Of a stretch of 36,424 nucleotides of DNA, positions 19,776-29,521 are shown in pieces. The notes below the pieces were generated by a model. That model worked only from the letters and a program-made list of their open reading frames with translations, was not told where the DNA came from and did no database searches. Position numbers and translations under genes: made by a program. The DNA lies in assembly GCF_000466965.1 (NCBI RefSeq), contig NZ_BATB01000039.1:1-36424 (forward strand). The letters run 5' to 3'. The stretch's first letter is position 1. Each line of letters begins with the position of its first letter. This stretch comes from Limimaricola cinnabarinus LL-001. GTDB taxonomy: Bacteria; Pseudomonadota; Alphaproteobacteria; Rhodobacterales; Rhodobacteraceae.

Positions 19776-22318
19776 TGACGATCCGGCCCGGCACCACGAT
19801 GAGCTTTTTCGGGGCGCTCCGCCGAGTGCCTTCGACACCGCCTCGTCGCCCAGCACCAGTGCCTCGATCTCGTCCTTGGGCATCGCCTTGGGCACGGTGA
19901 TCTCGGAGCGGCGCTTGCCGTTGATCTGGATCGGCAGGGTCACGCTGTCCTCGACGAGGAACCGCTCCTCGGCCACCGGCCAAGGCGCGGAGGCGACGAA
20001 GCCCTCACCGCCTAGACGCGTCCAGATCTCCTCGGCGAGATGCGGCGTCATCGGCGACATCAGCTGCGCGAGGGTGCGGGCGGCCACACGGCGCGTCCCG
20101 GCCGAAGCGGACGATTTCGACAGCACCGAGGTGAAGGCATAGAGCTTGGCGATCGCGGCGTTGAAGCCGAAGCTCTCGAGCCCGAGCGTCACGTCGCGGA
20201 TCGTGCGGTGCAGTTGCCGCAGCAAATCCTCGTCGGCGTCCGTGTCGCCGTCCGTGGCCTCAGCGACTTCGTCTGCGATGCGCCAGACCCGGGCGAGGTG
20301 CTTGTGCGCGGCCTCGGCGCCCGAGGCGGTCCACTCCACGTCGCGCTCGGGCGGGCTGTCGGACAGCACGAACCAGCGCGCGGTGTCGGCACCGTACTGC
20401 GCGAGGATCGCGTCGGGATCGACCACGTTCTTCTTCGACTTCGACATCTTGGCCGAGGGGATGATCTCGACCTTTTCGCCGCTGTCTTTCAGCGCACCGT
20501 TCTCGACGCTCTCGGGCAGGTGATAGACCGGCCGACCATTGGCGTTGCGAGTCTGGTAGATCTCGTGCGTGACCATGCCTTGGGTGAAGAGCGCGTTGAA
20601 CGGCTCGATCGCCTTCTCGGGCAGGTGGCCGGTCGCGTGCATCGCGCGCGCGAAGAAGCGCGAGTACAGGAGATGCAGGATCGCGTGCTCGATGCCGCCG
20701 ATATACTGATCGACGTTCATCCAGTACTCGGCCTCGGCCATGTCGGTCGGCGTTTCGGCGCGGGGCGAGGTGAAGCGCGCGAAGTACCACGACGAATCGA
20801 CGAAGGTGTCCATCGTGTCGGTTTCGCGGCGTGCCGCCTTGCCACAGCGCGGGCAGGGGGCATCGCGCCATGTCGGGTGCCGGTCGAGCGGGTTGCCCGG
20901 CACGTCGAAACTCACGTCGTCGGGCAGGCGGACCGGCAGGTTCTCCTTCTTCTCGGGCACCGCACCGCAATCGGCGCAATGCACGATCGGGATCGGCGTG
21001 CCCCAGTAGCGCTGGCGCGACAGGCCCCAGTCGCGCAGCCGGAAGCGGGTGACGCCGCGCCCGACGCCGTGCTCCTCGCAAAAAGCGATGGCGGCGTCGA
21101 TCGCGGTCTCGCCGCTCTGCTCGGTCTCGCCGGCAAAGCCGCGGATGTAGATGACAGGCTCGGATTTCGGTGGCACGTAAGCCGGGCCGCCATCCTCGGC
21201 CAGCGCCTGCCCGTCATCCTTGGCGGGGGCGAAGGTCGAGATCACCGGCAGGTCGTATTTGCGCGCGAAGTCGAGGTCGCGCTGGTCATGGCCCGGGCAA
21301 CCGAAGATCGCGCCGGTGCCGTAATCCATCAGCACGAAGTTGGCGATCCACACGGGAAGCGCGCGGCCCTCGTCGAAGGGATGCCGCACGGTGAGGCCGG
21401 TGTCGAAGCCCAGCTTCTCGCCGGTCTCCAGCGCCTCCTCGGTGGTCCCACCCCTGCGCGCCTCGGCGCAGAAGGCGGCGACGTCCTCGCGCTCGGCTTC
21501 CAGCGCGCGGGCCAGCGGATGATCGGGCGAGATGCCGACGAAGCTCGCGCCCAAGAGTGTGTCGGGACGGGTTGTGTAAACCTCGATCCGGTCATGGCCA
21601 TGCGTGGTCTCGGTGAGGCCGAAGGCCATCTCGAGGCCCCGCGAGCGGCCGATCCAGTTGGCCTGCATCAGCTTGACCTTGGCGGGCCAGTCGTCGAGCC
21701 CGTCGAGCGCCGAGAGCAGCTCGTCGCTGTATTCGGAGATCTTGAAGAACCACTGGGTCAGCTCGCGCCGCTCCACGTCGGCACCGGAACGCCAGCCCTT
21801 GCCGTCGATCACCTGCTCGTTGGCGAGCACGGTCATGTCCACGGGGTCCCAGTTCACGACCGCGTTCTTGCGGTAGACGAGGCCCTTTTCGAGCATGTCG
21901 ATGAACAGCGCCTGCTGCTGGCCGTAATATTCCGGGTCGCAGGTGGCGAATTCACGGCTCCAGTCGATCGACAGGCCAAGCGGCTTCATTTGCGCGCGCA
22001 TGTCGGCGATGTTGTTGTAGGTCCATTCCTTGGGATGGCCTCCGCTCGCCATGGCGGCGTTCTCGGCGGGCATGCCAAAGGCGTCCCAGCCCATCGGATG
22101 CAGCACGTTGTGCCCGTCGCCACCTTGTGACGCGCGATGACGTCGCCCATCGTGTAGTTGCGCACGTGGCCCATGTGGATCCGCCCCGAGGGGTAGGGGA
22201 ACATCTCGAGCACGTAGTATTTGGGCTTGTCGGCGCTGCGCCGCGCGGTGAAGAGGCCGGCCTCGTCCCAGGCGGCCTGCCATTTGGCTTCGATCTCGGC
22301 GGCGGTGTAGCGCGACAT
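19762..22318 (-). CDS. leuS: Leucyl-tRNA synthetase (two single-base frameshifts)
   Basis: Class I synthetase that charges tRNA-Leu in the cytoplasm. The start [20 protein letters not shown] leads to the HIGH-type motif HMGH ([12 protein letters not shown]). The CP1 editing domain and zinc-type cysteines (CPRCGK) lie in the middle, and KMSKS is in [14 protein letters not shown]. At about 22113 one missing base splits the N-terminus; restoring it gives [20 protein letters not shown]. At 19811-19814 a run of four C on the coding strand (GCGCCCCGAAAAAG) should be five, restoring [20 protein letters not shown] and the stop at 19762. The repaired protein is 852 residues, normal for LeuS. It heads leuS-lptE-holA. 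Confidence 0.95.
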
Positions 22319-22432
22319 GGTATGGTCCCTCGGATAGTCTGGCTGGGCTCGGCTGGGGCGTTTCGGCCCGCTGGCGGTGATACTGCACATCGCTCCGCTG
22401 TGCCACTCCCACGCACATGAATGCGTGGTCCC

Positions 22433-22465
22433 AAAAGCGAAGGGCGGCCCCGAAGGACCGCCCTT
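22433..22465 (-). terminator. Rho-independent terminator of the porin gene
   Basis: On the minus strand AAGGGCGG and CCGCCCTT (22458-22465 and 22440-22447) form an 8-bp stem capped by a TTCG-like loop, followed by CGCTTTT. It is 25 bases beyond the porin stop and isolates it from leuS. A second inverted repeat, CCACGCA/TGCGTGG (22409-22428), follows directly in the leuS leader region. Confidence 0.75.
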
Positions 22466-22489
22466 GCCTGATGTCGTGATCCGGTCGGA

Positions 22490-23617
22490 TCAGAATTCGA
22501 AGGAGACCTCGACGGTCGTGCCTTCCTGGAACTCGGGATCGCCGATCTCGTCTTCGGAGTCCCGGTCGTCGTCCTCGCCGTAGGAGACGAGGAGCTGTGC
22601 GCCTTCGGCCAGGGCGTAGGTGCCGGCGACGTAGTAGTCGTCACCCGCATCGGACACGCCGGCGAAGAAGTTCAGGCCCATGCCGAAGTCGTAGCCGGCA
22701 TCGATCGCCCAGTCATCGTCGCCGCCGACTTCTTCATAGGCGGTGGTGACGGTGAGCGCGCCCGAGACATAGTCCACGGCGACGCCGTAGCCGTCATCCT
22801 GATCCGATTCGGAGACGTAGAAGGCGCCAAGGGTGACGGGGCCGATCGGGTAGACGGCTTCGATGCCAGTCGAGCTCTCAGAGTCGCCATTCTCGTCTTC
22901 TTCACGGGCATAGGCCACGTCGATGTCAGCACCGGCGAATGCCGCGCCGAACGAGATGCCGAAGATCTGGTTGGGGTTGAAGTCGTCGCCGCCGAAGCCG
23001 TAGTCGCGCTCTTCTTCTTGGTAGGCCGCGCTCATCTGGAACGCGCCAAGGGTGCCAGCCACGCCGACCGAGTACTGGTCGAGGGTGTCGCCGGTGCCTT
23101 CGAGGCCACCTTCCTCGTCGCCATCGAAGCTGTCGTCCACGAGGGCCGACACCGAGACGTCCAAGCCATAGGCCATGAAGTCACCGCGCAGCACGGTCTC
23201 GCCGTCGGTCTCGGAGAAGCCGTCATTGGCCATTTCCGAAACGCCGTCCCAGCGCAGGTTGGCGGCCTGATCGGTGTCGCCGAAGTAGAGGCCGGCGGTC
23301 TCGGAGGTCAGCGACAGCACGAAGCCTTCGGCGAAGATGTCGCCTTCAAGCTCATTGTCGACGACGTCGGAGGTGACGGTCGCGGCGGCGACGAGGCCGT
23401 TGTCGAGCTCTTGGCTCAGCGTGATGCCGAGCTCGGCGTCCCAGTAGAAGCCGGCGTCATCATCGCCAACGGTGAGATTGCCGGCGGCATCTTCATCACC
23501 ATCGAGAGCTTCGGTGTCGTTGTAGCCCAGAGCGGCTTCACCCGAGAAGGTGATTTCAGCGGCGGCGGCGCCGGCAAAGGCCACGATCGAGGCCGAGGCG
23601 AGCAGGATGCGTTTCAT
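22490..23617 (-). CDS. Outer-membrane porin (Porin_4-like)
   Basis: A 375-residue general porin that lets small solutes cross the outer membrane. It has a signal peptide ([20 protein letters not shown], cut before EITFSG), a strongly acidic body typical of marine Rhodobacteraceae porins, and alternating beta strands such as [14 protein letters not shown] and QFSVGVAG-type repeats. It ends with the beta signal VEVSFEF, whose terminal Phe is recognised by the BAM complex. GAGGG lies a few bases before the ATG at 23617. The long upstream gap and strong terminator suggest an independently expressed gene. The ion selectivity cannot be read from sequence. Confidence 0.9.
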   Translation of the reverse strand: MKRILLASASIVAFAGAAAAEITFSGEAALGYNDTEALDGDEDAAGNLTVGDDDAGFYWDAELGITLSQELDNGLVAAATVTSDVVDNELEGDIFAEGFVLSLTSETAGLYFGDTDQAANLRWDGVSEMANDGFSETDGETVLRGDFMAYGLDVSVSALVDDSFDGDEEGGLEGTGDTLDQYSVGVAGTLGAFQMSAAYQEEERDYGFGGDDFNPNQIFGISFGAAFAGADIDVAYAREEDENGDSESSTGIEAVYPIGPVTLGAFYVSESDQDDGYGVAVDYVSGALTVTTAYEEVGGDDDWAIDAGYDFGMGLNFFAGVSDAGDDYYVAGTYALAEGAQLLVSYGEDDDRDSEDEIGDPEFQEGTTVEVSFEF

Positions 23618-23634
23618 GATTTTCCCTCGTATTT

Positions 23635-23650
23635 GCATTCCCGAGAATGC
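23635..23650. repeat. Inverted repeat in the porin leader
   Basis: GCATTC-CCGA-GAATGC is a perfect 6-bp-arm repeat 18 bases upstream of the porin ATG. It could be an operator or a 5'-UTR hairpin next to the ribosome site. No promoter boxes can be assigned with confidence in this gap. Confidence 0.4.
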
Positions 23651-23797
23651 CAGTCGAGCCAGCATTGAGGTTTTCATTGCGCACCGCCCCCTTCACACTC
23701 AAGGAGTTTGGCCCCCCCGCTCAGCCCTGCCCAATAATTGATGCAACGGGGTCACACACTTGTCAGATGGAAAACCGGAACCAATCAGGAGATACGC

Positions 23798-24445
23798 ATG
23801 TCGCTCGACCGGATCAGGAGCAGCATCGACAGCGCGGCCAGCGCGGCCGGTCGCGACCCCGGCGAGGTCACCCTCGTCGCCGTCTCCAAGATGCAGCCCG
23901 AAGACCGGGTGCTGCCGGTGCTCGAGGCCGGCCACAGGGTATTTGGCGAGAACAGGGTGCAGGAGGCGCAGACCCGCTGGGGCAGTCTCGCGCCGCGATT
24001 CCCCGGGGTCGAGCTGCATGTGATCGGTCCCTTGCAGACCAACAAGGCGCGCGCCGCGGTGGAGATCGCCCATGCGATCCATTCGCTCGACCGGCCCCGG
24101 CTGGCCGAGACGCTGGCGCGGCTGGCACAGGAGCGGGGCGCCTGTCCGGAGCTCTACGTGCAGGTCAACACCGGCGCGGAGTCGCAGAAGGCGGGGGTGT
24201 TGCCCGATGAGGCAGATCGATTCGTGGCGCGCTGCCATGAGCTGGACCTGCCGGTGGTGGGGCTGATGTGCATTCCGCCCGCCGAGGAGGAGCCGGGGCT
24301 GCATTTCGACATGCTGCGCGAGATGGCGGCGCGCAATGGTCTTGCGGGTCTGTCGATGGGAATGAGCGGCGATTTCGAGGCCGCCATCGCGCGCGGCGCC
24401 ACCCATGTGCGGGTGGGCTCGGCGATCTTCGGCGCACGGGACTGA
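23798..24445 (+). CDS. yggS: YggS/PLPBP-family pyridoxal-phosphate homeostasis protein
   Basis: PLP-binding TIM-barrel protein that buffers vitamin B6 and has no known enzyme activity. The 215-residue product has the cofactor lysine K31 in TLVAVSK, then GENRVQEAQTRW, LHVIGPLQTNKARAAVE, YVQVNTGAESQKAG and the phosphate-binding GLSMGMSGDFEAAIARGATHVRVGSAIFG. AGGAGA lies six bases before the ATG at 23798. It is divergent from the porin gene and convergent with the MFS gene (15-base gap). No defect seen. Confidence 0.95.
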   Translation: MSLDRIRSSIDSAASAAGRDPGEVTLVAVSKMQPEDRVLPVLEAGHRVFGENRVQEAQTRWGSLAPRFPGVELHVIGPLQTNKARAAVEIAHAIHSLDRPRLAETLARLAQERGACPELYVQVNTGAESQKAGVLPDEADRFVARCHELDLPVVGLMCIPPAEEEPGLHFDMLREMAARNGLAGLSMGMSGDFEAAIARGATHVRVGSAIFGARD

Positions 24446-24460
24446 GGCAGGCGCCGGGTC

Positions 24461-25697
24461 TCAGGCGGGCAAGGCGAGGGCCGTGCGCCGCTCGCGGATC
24501 GGCAGGTGCACGATCGCCGACAGCGCGCCGACGCCAACGCCGACCCACCACACCGCTTCATAGCTGCCATAGCGTCGTACATCCGGCCCCCGAGCCAGAC
24601 CCCCATGAAGCTGCCGAGTTGGTGGGAGAAGAACACGATGCCATAGAGCGTGCCCATGTAGCGAAGCCCGTAGAGATGCGCGACGAGGCCTGAGGTGAGC
24701 GGCACCGTGGCGAGCCACAGGCTGCCCATCACGCCCGAGAAGATCAGCACGGTTGCGGGCGTCATGGGCGTCAGGATGAACCACGCCGCCGCCAGCGTCC
24801 GGCCCGTGTAGATCCCCGCCAGCAGGTATTTGCGGCTGAAGCGCTTGCCCGCCCAGCCCGCCGCGAGGTGCCTGCGATGTTGGCCAGACCGATGATCGAG
24901 ATCGCCACCGCGCCGAGGCCCGACGTGGTGGTGATGCCCATCCCCGCCAGAACGCCCCCTGCCGCGATCGGCGCGCACATCTCGGTCACGAAGGCAGGAA
25001 AATGCGCGGTGATGAAGGCAAGCTGGTAGCCGCAGGAGAAAAAGCCGAGGAAGATCAGCGTATAGGAAGGGTCGCGTATGGCTCGGCCCAGAACGCGTCC
25101 CATGCTGTCCTGCCACTCCGCCGTCGAGGCGGGCGCGGGCGAGCGCATCATCGGCAGCACGAGCAGGGTGGCGAGAATCAGCCCCGCGAAGACGATGAAC
25201 ACCGACTGCCACGTCATGTAGCCCAAGAGGATCTCGGCCATCGGTGCGCCAAAGACCTGACCGGCCGATCCCGCCGCCGTCGCCACCGCCAGCGCCATGG
25301 AGCGGTTCTCATCGGACGCCGCCCGGCCAACCACGGCGAGAATCACCCCGAAGCCCGTGCCAGCAATGCCGAATCCCACGAGGATTTCGAGCATCTGGTG
25401 CTGCAGCGGGCTCGTCGCCCCCGCCGACAGCACCAGCCCCGCCGCATAGGCCAAAGCGCCCAGCACGATTGCCTTGCGGTCGCCGACCTTCTCGGCCATC
25501 GCCGCGAAGAGCGGCTGGCCAAAGCCCCAGGCGAGGTTCTGGATCGCGATGGCGAGCGAGAATTCCGCACGCGGCCAGCCGAATTCCTCGGCCACCGGGA
25601 TCTGAAACACGCCGAAGCTCGCGCGGATGGCGAAACCCACCATCACGATGAGGCATCCGGCGACGAGAACGGGAGTGATGAGCGGCTGGCGTGTCAT
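24461..25697 (-). CDS. Major facilitator superfamily transporter (two single-base frameshifts)
   Basis: An inner-membrane transporter of about 412 residues with roughly 12 hydrophobic helices. The loop after helix 2 (MAEKVGDRKAIVLGALAYAAG) holds an MFS-type GDRK motif, and the N-terminus (TRQPLITPVLVAGCLIVMVG) is the first helix. It resembles monocarboxylate / oxalate-formate-like MFS proteins, but the substrate is unknown. Frame changes at about 24867 (CC should be CCC on the coding strand, restoring NIAGTLAAGWAGKRFS) and about 24572 (restoring MYDAYGSYEAVWW) are each repaired by one base. A GNAT gene lies 97 bases upstream on the same strand. Confidence 0.87.
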
Positions 25698-25794
25698 GCG
25701 CGATCTAGGCTGCGATCCCGCGGTGCTGTCAATCCATGCCATGCGCATGTAGCGGCCTTTGGATCGAGTATTTGAAGAGTGGGATGGCCCCGTT

Positions 25795-26325
25795 TCAAGG
25801 AGCAGGCGCCGTGTCCCACAGGTAGAGGAGATCCGTGATCAGCGCATCGCCGATCCGTTCGGGGCGGCGCTCGGCCAGCCGCGCGCCCGTGGCCTCGTAG
25901 AATCGGCAGGCGCGGTCGTTTCCCTCGAGCACCATCGCAGAAAGCGGGCCGGGGGCGGGACCGAAGGCCGCGGCAAAGAGCGCGCGGCCAAGCCCGGCTC
26001 CTTGCGCCGTACGCAAGAGGTAGAGCGCGTAGAGCTCTTCCTCGACACCGCGCGCCGCCAGCGCGGCCTCGCGTTGCGGGCCGATCTGCGCGAAACCCGC
26101 GCCCGGCGCGATCATGATCCGGCTCGTGCCCTTGGCGATCTGCTGCTCCCATTGGCGCAGCCGCAGGTCGCGGTCGTAGCGGGCGATCTCCTGGGCGGGC
26201 AGGAGGCCGGGATAGGTCTCGGCCCAGCAGGTCACGTGCAATGTGGCGAGGTCGGCCACGTCATCGGGCCCGGCTTGGCGGATCTTCAGGGGGCCGATGC
26301 TGCCGCGCCGGACCCGGCTTTGCAA
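25795..26325 (-). CDS. GNAT-family N-acetyltransferase
   Basis: A 176-residue acetyltransferase with the GNAT fold: the N-terminal strand LKIRQAGPDDVADLATLH, CWAETYPGLLPAQEIARY, and the acetyl-CoA motif RTAQGAGLGRALF, followed by VLEGNDRACRFYEATGA. Rim-type or small-molecule substrates cannot be told apart. The only reasonable start is the TTG at 26325 (alternative CTG at LKIRQ). It is divergent from zapE with a 29-base gap and upstream of the MFS gene. Confidence 0.87.
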   Translation of the reverse strand: MQSRVRRGSIGPLKIRQAGPDDVADLATLHVTCWAETYPGLLPAQEIARYDRDLRLRQWEQQIAKGTSRIMIAPGAGFAQIGPQREAALAARGVEEELYALYLLRTAQGAGLGRALFAAAFGPAPGPLSAMVLEGNDRACRFYEATGARLAERRPERIGDALITDLLYLWDTAPAP

Positions 26326-26354
26326 TGTGCCGAGCGGCGGCTATGTCGCTCGGC

Positions 26355-27428
26355 ATGAGCATACAGGACGCCTACCGAGCCCGTGTCGAAAGCGGTGCGC
26401 TGAAACCCGATCCGGCGCAGGAGGCGGCCCTGCCGGCGCTCGACCGCGTCGCGCGCGAACTCGCGCGGCAGCCCGAGCCGCAGCGTGGCGGCTGGTTCCG
26501 CAAGCCGAAAGCGCCCGAGCCGGTGAGGGGCCTCTACCTATGGGGTGGCGTGGGGCGCGGCAAGTCGATGCTGATGGACCTGCTCTTTGATGAGATCGAC
26601 CTGCCCAAGGCGCGCTGGCACTTCCACGCCTTCATGCAGCGGGTCCATGCCGACATGAACAAGGCCCGTGCCCGAGGTGTCGACGACGCCATTGCGCCGG
26701 TGGCCGAGGGGCTGGCAGGTGAGCTGCGTTTCCTCGCCTTCGACGAGATGCAGATCACCGACATCACTGATGCGATGATCGTCGGCCGCCTGTTCGAGAA
26801 GCTGTTCGAGCAGGGTGTGACCATCGTCACCACCTCGAACCGGGTGCCGGACGACCTCTACAAGAACGGGCTGAACCGGCAGCTTTTCCTGCCCTTCATC
26901 GAAAAGCTGAAGGCACGGATGGAGGTGTTGGAACTTGCCAGCCCCACCGATCACCGGCAAGGGCGCCTCAAGGGATCGGAGAGCTGGATCATGCCGGGTG
27001 ATTCGACCGCGCGCGCCAAGCTCGACGCGATCTGGGAGGATCTCGCGGGCGCGCCGGGCGGCGAGCCTCTGGTGCTGCGCGTCTCGGGGCGCGACGTGAC
27101 AGTGCCGCAATATCGCAACGGCATCGCGAGGGCGGGGTTTCACGAGCTGTGCGGCAAACCTCTCGGCGCGGCCGACTACCTCGCGCTGGCCGAAGCGGTG
27201 AAGATCCTGATGATTGACGGCATCCCCCGCCTGTCGCGGTCGAACTTCAACGAGGCGAAGCGCTTCGTGACCCTCGTTGATGCGCTCTATGAGGCCAAGA
27301 CCCGTCTGGTGGCCTCGGCCGCTGCGGCACCGGCCTTTCTTTATGTCGAGGGCGAGGGCAGCTTCGAGTTCGAGCGCACCGCGAGCCGCCTTGAGGAAAT
27401 GCAGGCCGAAGGCTGGGGACGCAGCTAG
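26355..27428 (+). CDS. zapE: AFG1/ZapE-family cell-division ATPase
   Basis: ZapE is an AAA-like ATPase that acts on FtsZ rings in E. coli; the mitochondrial homologue AFG1/LACE1 helps degrade respiratory-chain subunits. The 357-residue protein has Walker A GGVGRGKS (64-71), Walker B LAFDEMQITD (D130, E131), the sensor-like VTTSNRVPDDLYKNGLNR and the C-terminal SRSNFNEAKRFVTLVDALYE. I chose the ATG at 26355 (MSIQDAYRARVESG), since family members have about six residues before the Tyr; the ATG at 26343 adds four residues. It is divergent from the GNAT gene and followed by a 9-bp-stem hairpin. Confidence 0.93.
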   Translation: MSIQDAYRARVESGALKPDPAQEAALPALDRVARELARQPEPQRGGWFRKPKAPEPVRGLYLWGGVGRGKSMLMDLLFDEIDLPKARWHFHAFMQRVHADMNKARARGVDDAIAPVAEGLAGELRFLAFDEMQITDITDAMIVGRLFEKLFEQGVTIVTTSNRVPDDLYKNGLNRQLFLPFIEKLKARMEVLELASPTDHRQGRLKGSESWIMPGDSTARAKLDAIWEDLAGAPGGEPLVLRVSGRDVTVPQYRNGIARAGFHELCGKPLGAADYLALAEAVKILMIDGIPRLSRSNFNEAKRFVTLVDALYEAKTRLVASAAAAPAFLYVEGEGSFEFERTASRLEEMQAEGWGRS

Positions 27429-27449
27429 GGCGGATGACCGGAAAAATTG

Positions 27450-27476
27450 AAGGAGGCCGCTTCCCTTGGCCTCCTT
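27450..27476. terminator. Hairpin after zapE
   Basis: AAGGAGGCC (27450-27458) pairs perfectly with GGCCTCCTT (27468-27476) around a 9-base loop, 21 bases after the zapE stop. The T-run (TTCAATTTTT) is on the minus-strand side, so it looks most like a terminator for leftward transcription. It may also end zapE transcripts less efficiently. Confidence 0.55.
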
Positions 27477-27707
27477 CCATACTGTCCAGATTGGCCATGC
27501 GACACTCTGATCTTGGTGTCGGGAGCCTCTTTGGTTCGTTCCCCTGCGAACCAGATGCCCATCCTTGGATGAACAGGTCAACCTCAGGGGGAAATTCCGT
27601 AACGTCCTGAACGCAGGGCGAGATTTTGGCGCTGTTGTGTCATTTCAAGGTGCCGAAGCGCGGAGGCGACCGATCATGGGGATAGCCCGCTGAAGACGCG
27701 ACGTCTT
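27477..27707. other. Non-coding gap between zapE and the exported hypothetical gene
   Basis: No coding frame here has family-like content. The gap holds an inverted repeat TGGTTCG/CGAACCA (27532-27553) and a bulged hairpin (GCTGAAGACG with CGTCTTTCAGC, 27690-27712) that includes the stop codon of the hypothetical gene. Base composition is less GC-rich than the genes. Confidence 0.5.
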
Positions 27708-28247
27708 TCAGCTTGGGGTTTGCACGAATTCGGGCAGGTTGCCCGAAAGCTGTAAATTCTTGAGGCAGTCGGGCTTGACAGGTGTGGGTCCGGCGAAAAG
27801 CGGCGTTTCCCAAGGAATTGTCGATTCAGTGACGAATCGTCCGTCGACGCAGACGTCCTGCCCGCCACTGCCCGCATTGAAGCCGAAACCCGGCGTGCCG
27901 CAATCCGCAACGCCGCCATCCGCGTTCCATGCCTGAAACACACCGATGCCGGGCATGACGAAACGCCGCTCCACCGGATCGAACTCGAGCCGCCAGCTCG
28001 TATCCGGGGTGAGCGCCGCGAGGCTCCAGCCGCCCACGCGCGCGCCCTCGTGCCAGCCGGTGATCTCGAAGCGGGTGACATCCTCTTCGGTGACGCGGGG
28101 CGCGCTCAGCAGGGCGTCGGGAAAGGCCATCAGGCCGGTCATCGTGTAGCCCGCGCCACCGCGCCAACAAAAATGCAGCTCAACAGCCTGTGCGGGCAGG
28201 GCAAGCACGGCGGCCAAAGCCGCGAGCGGCACCGGCCCGACCCTCAT
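27708..28247 (-). CDS. Exported cysteine-containing protein of unknown function
   Basis: A 179-residue protein with a signal peptide (MRVGPVPLAALAAVLALPAQA, cut before VELHFC). The mature part has aromatic and acidic beta-like segments (CWRGGAGYTMTGLMAFPDAL, RFEITGWHEGARVGGWSLA) and four cysteines (HFCW, DCGTPG, DVCVDG, DCLKN), enough for two disulphides in the periplasm. I do not recognise a named family; proteins like it appear to be conserved in Rhodobacteraceae. Its ATG overlaps the folC stop by 4 bp, so it is translated with folC, though a functional link to folate is not evident. Its stop sits in a hairpin. Confidence 0.75.
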   Translation of the reverse strand: MRVGPVPLAALAAVLALPAQAVELHFCWRGGAGYTMTGLMAFPDALLSAPRVTEEDVTRFEITGWHEGARVGGWSLAALTPDTSWRLEFDPVERRFVMPGIGVFQAWNADGGVADCGTPGFGFNAGSGGQDVCVDGRFVTESTIPWETPLFAGPTPVKPDCLKNLQLSGNLPEFVQTPS

Positions 28248-29521
28248 CCGTTGTCGCGCAGCGCGTGGCCCGCGAGGTAAAGCGAGCCGCAAATCAGGAT
28301 GCGGGCGGAGGGGACGCGCGCGGTGATGGCGCGGATTGCCTGCGCCACGCTTTCCGCCTTGGTCGTCTCGGCAAAGCCTGCCGCGCGGGCCGCCCGCGCG
28401 GTGTCGGCGGCGGGGACGGTGTTGGCCTCGCCGGGAATCGACACGGCGTGCAGCCCCTGCGCCACGCCCGCGAGCGGGCGCAGATAGCCCACGATGTCCT
28501 TGGTGTTGAGCATGCCGCAGATCAGATGGGTGGGCCGTTGGGGCAGGGCGCCCAAGGTCTGCGCCAGAACGCTGCCTGCTGCCGGGTTGTGGCCGCCATC
28601 GAGCCAAAGTTCGGCCTCGCCTGCAAGATCCACCAAGGGGCCACGCGACAACCGCTGCATCCGCGCGGGCCAATTGGCGCGGGTTGCGGCCTCGGCTGCG
28701 GCCTCGTTCCGGCCCAGCGCGCGCAAGCTTGCGATGGCGGTGCCCGCATTGACGATTTGATGCGGCCCGCGCAGACGCGGCAGCGGCAGGTCGAGCAAGC
28801 CCCGCTCATCCTGATAGACGAGGTGGTCGCGCTCGGTGGTGACGTGCCAGTGCTGGCCATGCACCATCAACGGCACACCGAGCCGGGCGGCGCGGGCCTC
28901 GATCACCTCGAGCGCCGCCTCGTGCTGGGGCGCCACCACGCAAGGGACGCCGCGCTTGAGAATGCCCGCCTTTTCGCCTGCGATCTCCTCGATCGTCTCG
29001 CCCAGATACTGCTGGTGGTCGAGATCGACCGGCGTGATGACAGTGAGCGCCGGGCGTTCGACCACGTTGGTCGCGTCCAGCCTGCCGCCGAGCCCGGTTT
29101 CAAGCAGCGTCCATTCGGCGGGCGTTTCGGCGAAGGCCAGAAGCGCTGCCGCCGTGGTGATCTCGAAATAGGTGATCGGATCGGGGCCGTTCGCCGCATG
29201 GGTGCGGTCGAGCAACGCGGTCAGGGCGTCTTCGGAGATCAGCTCGCCCGCGAGGCGGATGCGTTCGTGAAACCGCGCCAGATGCGGTGAGGTATAGGCA
29301 TGGACCCGGTCGCCTGACGCTTCGAGGCCGGCGCGGATCATAGCCTGGGTCGAGCCCTTGCCGTTGGTCCCCGCGAGGTGGATCACCGGCGGCAGCCCCC
29401 GCTCGGGGTGATCCAGTGCCGCCAGAAGTCGCCACACCCGGTCGAGCGTCAGGTCGATGACCTTGGGATGCAGCGTCATCATCCGCCCGAGAATCGCGTC
29501 GGAGCCGGGTGCCTCGGTCAT
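28244..29521 (-). CDS. folC: Folylpolyglutamate / dihydrofolate synthase
   Basis: FolC adds glutamate to dihydropteroate and to folates in the cytoplasm. The 425-residue protein has the P-loop HLAGTNGKGST, the folate-loop region AYTSPHLARFHERIRLAGE, the metal and ATP contacts LLETGLGGRLDATNVV and ITPVDLDHQQYLGETIEEIA, and the Mur-ligase C-terminal LDGGHNPAA. Its ATG overlaps the accD stop by 4 bp, the standard accD-folC arrangement. Downstream it overlaps the exported hypothetical. No defect seen. Confidence 0.95.
   Translation of the reverse strand: MTEAPGSDAILGRMMTLHPKVIDLTLDRVWRLLAALDHPERGLPPVIHLAGTNGKGSTQAMIRAGLEASGDRVHAYTSPHLARFHERIRLAGELISEDALTALLDRTHAANGPDPITYFEITTAAALLAFAETPAEWTLLETGLGGRLDATNVVERPALTVITPVDLDHQQYLGETIEEIAGEKAGILKRGVPCVVAPQHEAALEVIEARAARLGVPLMVHGQHWHVTTERDHLVYQDERGLLDLPLPRLRGPHQIVNAGTAIASLRALGRNEAAAEAATRANWPARMQRLSRGPLVDLAGEAELWLDGGHNPAAGSVLAQTLGALPQRPTHLICGMLNTKDIVGYLRPLAGVAQGLHAVSIPGEANTVPAADTARAARAAGFAETTKAESVAQAIRAITARVPSARILICGSLYLAGHALRDNG

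Noticed and set aside
20040..22130. Open frame of almost 700 codons on the + strand opposite leuS
   Set aside because: It lies wholly antisense to a clear leuS, has no family-like motifs, and is Arg/Gly/Ala/His-rich, as expected for a shadow frame in very GC-rich DNA.
24461..25697. MFS gene as a true pseudogene
   Set aside because: Both breaks need only one base and all helices are intact; the same error type affects essential genes in the window.
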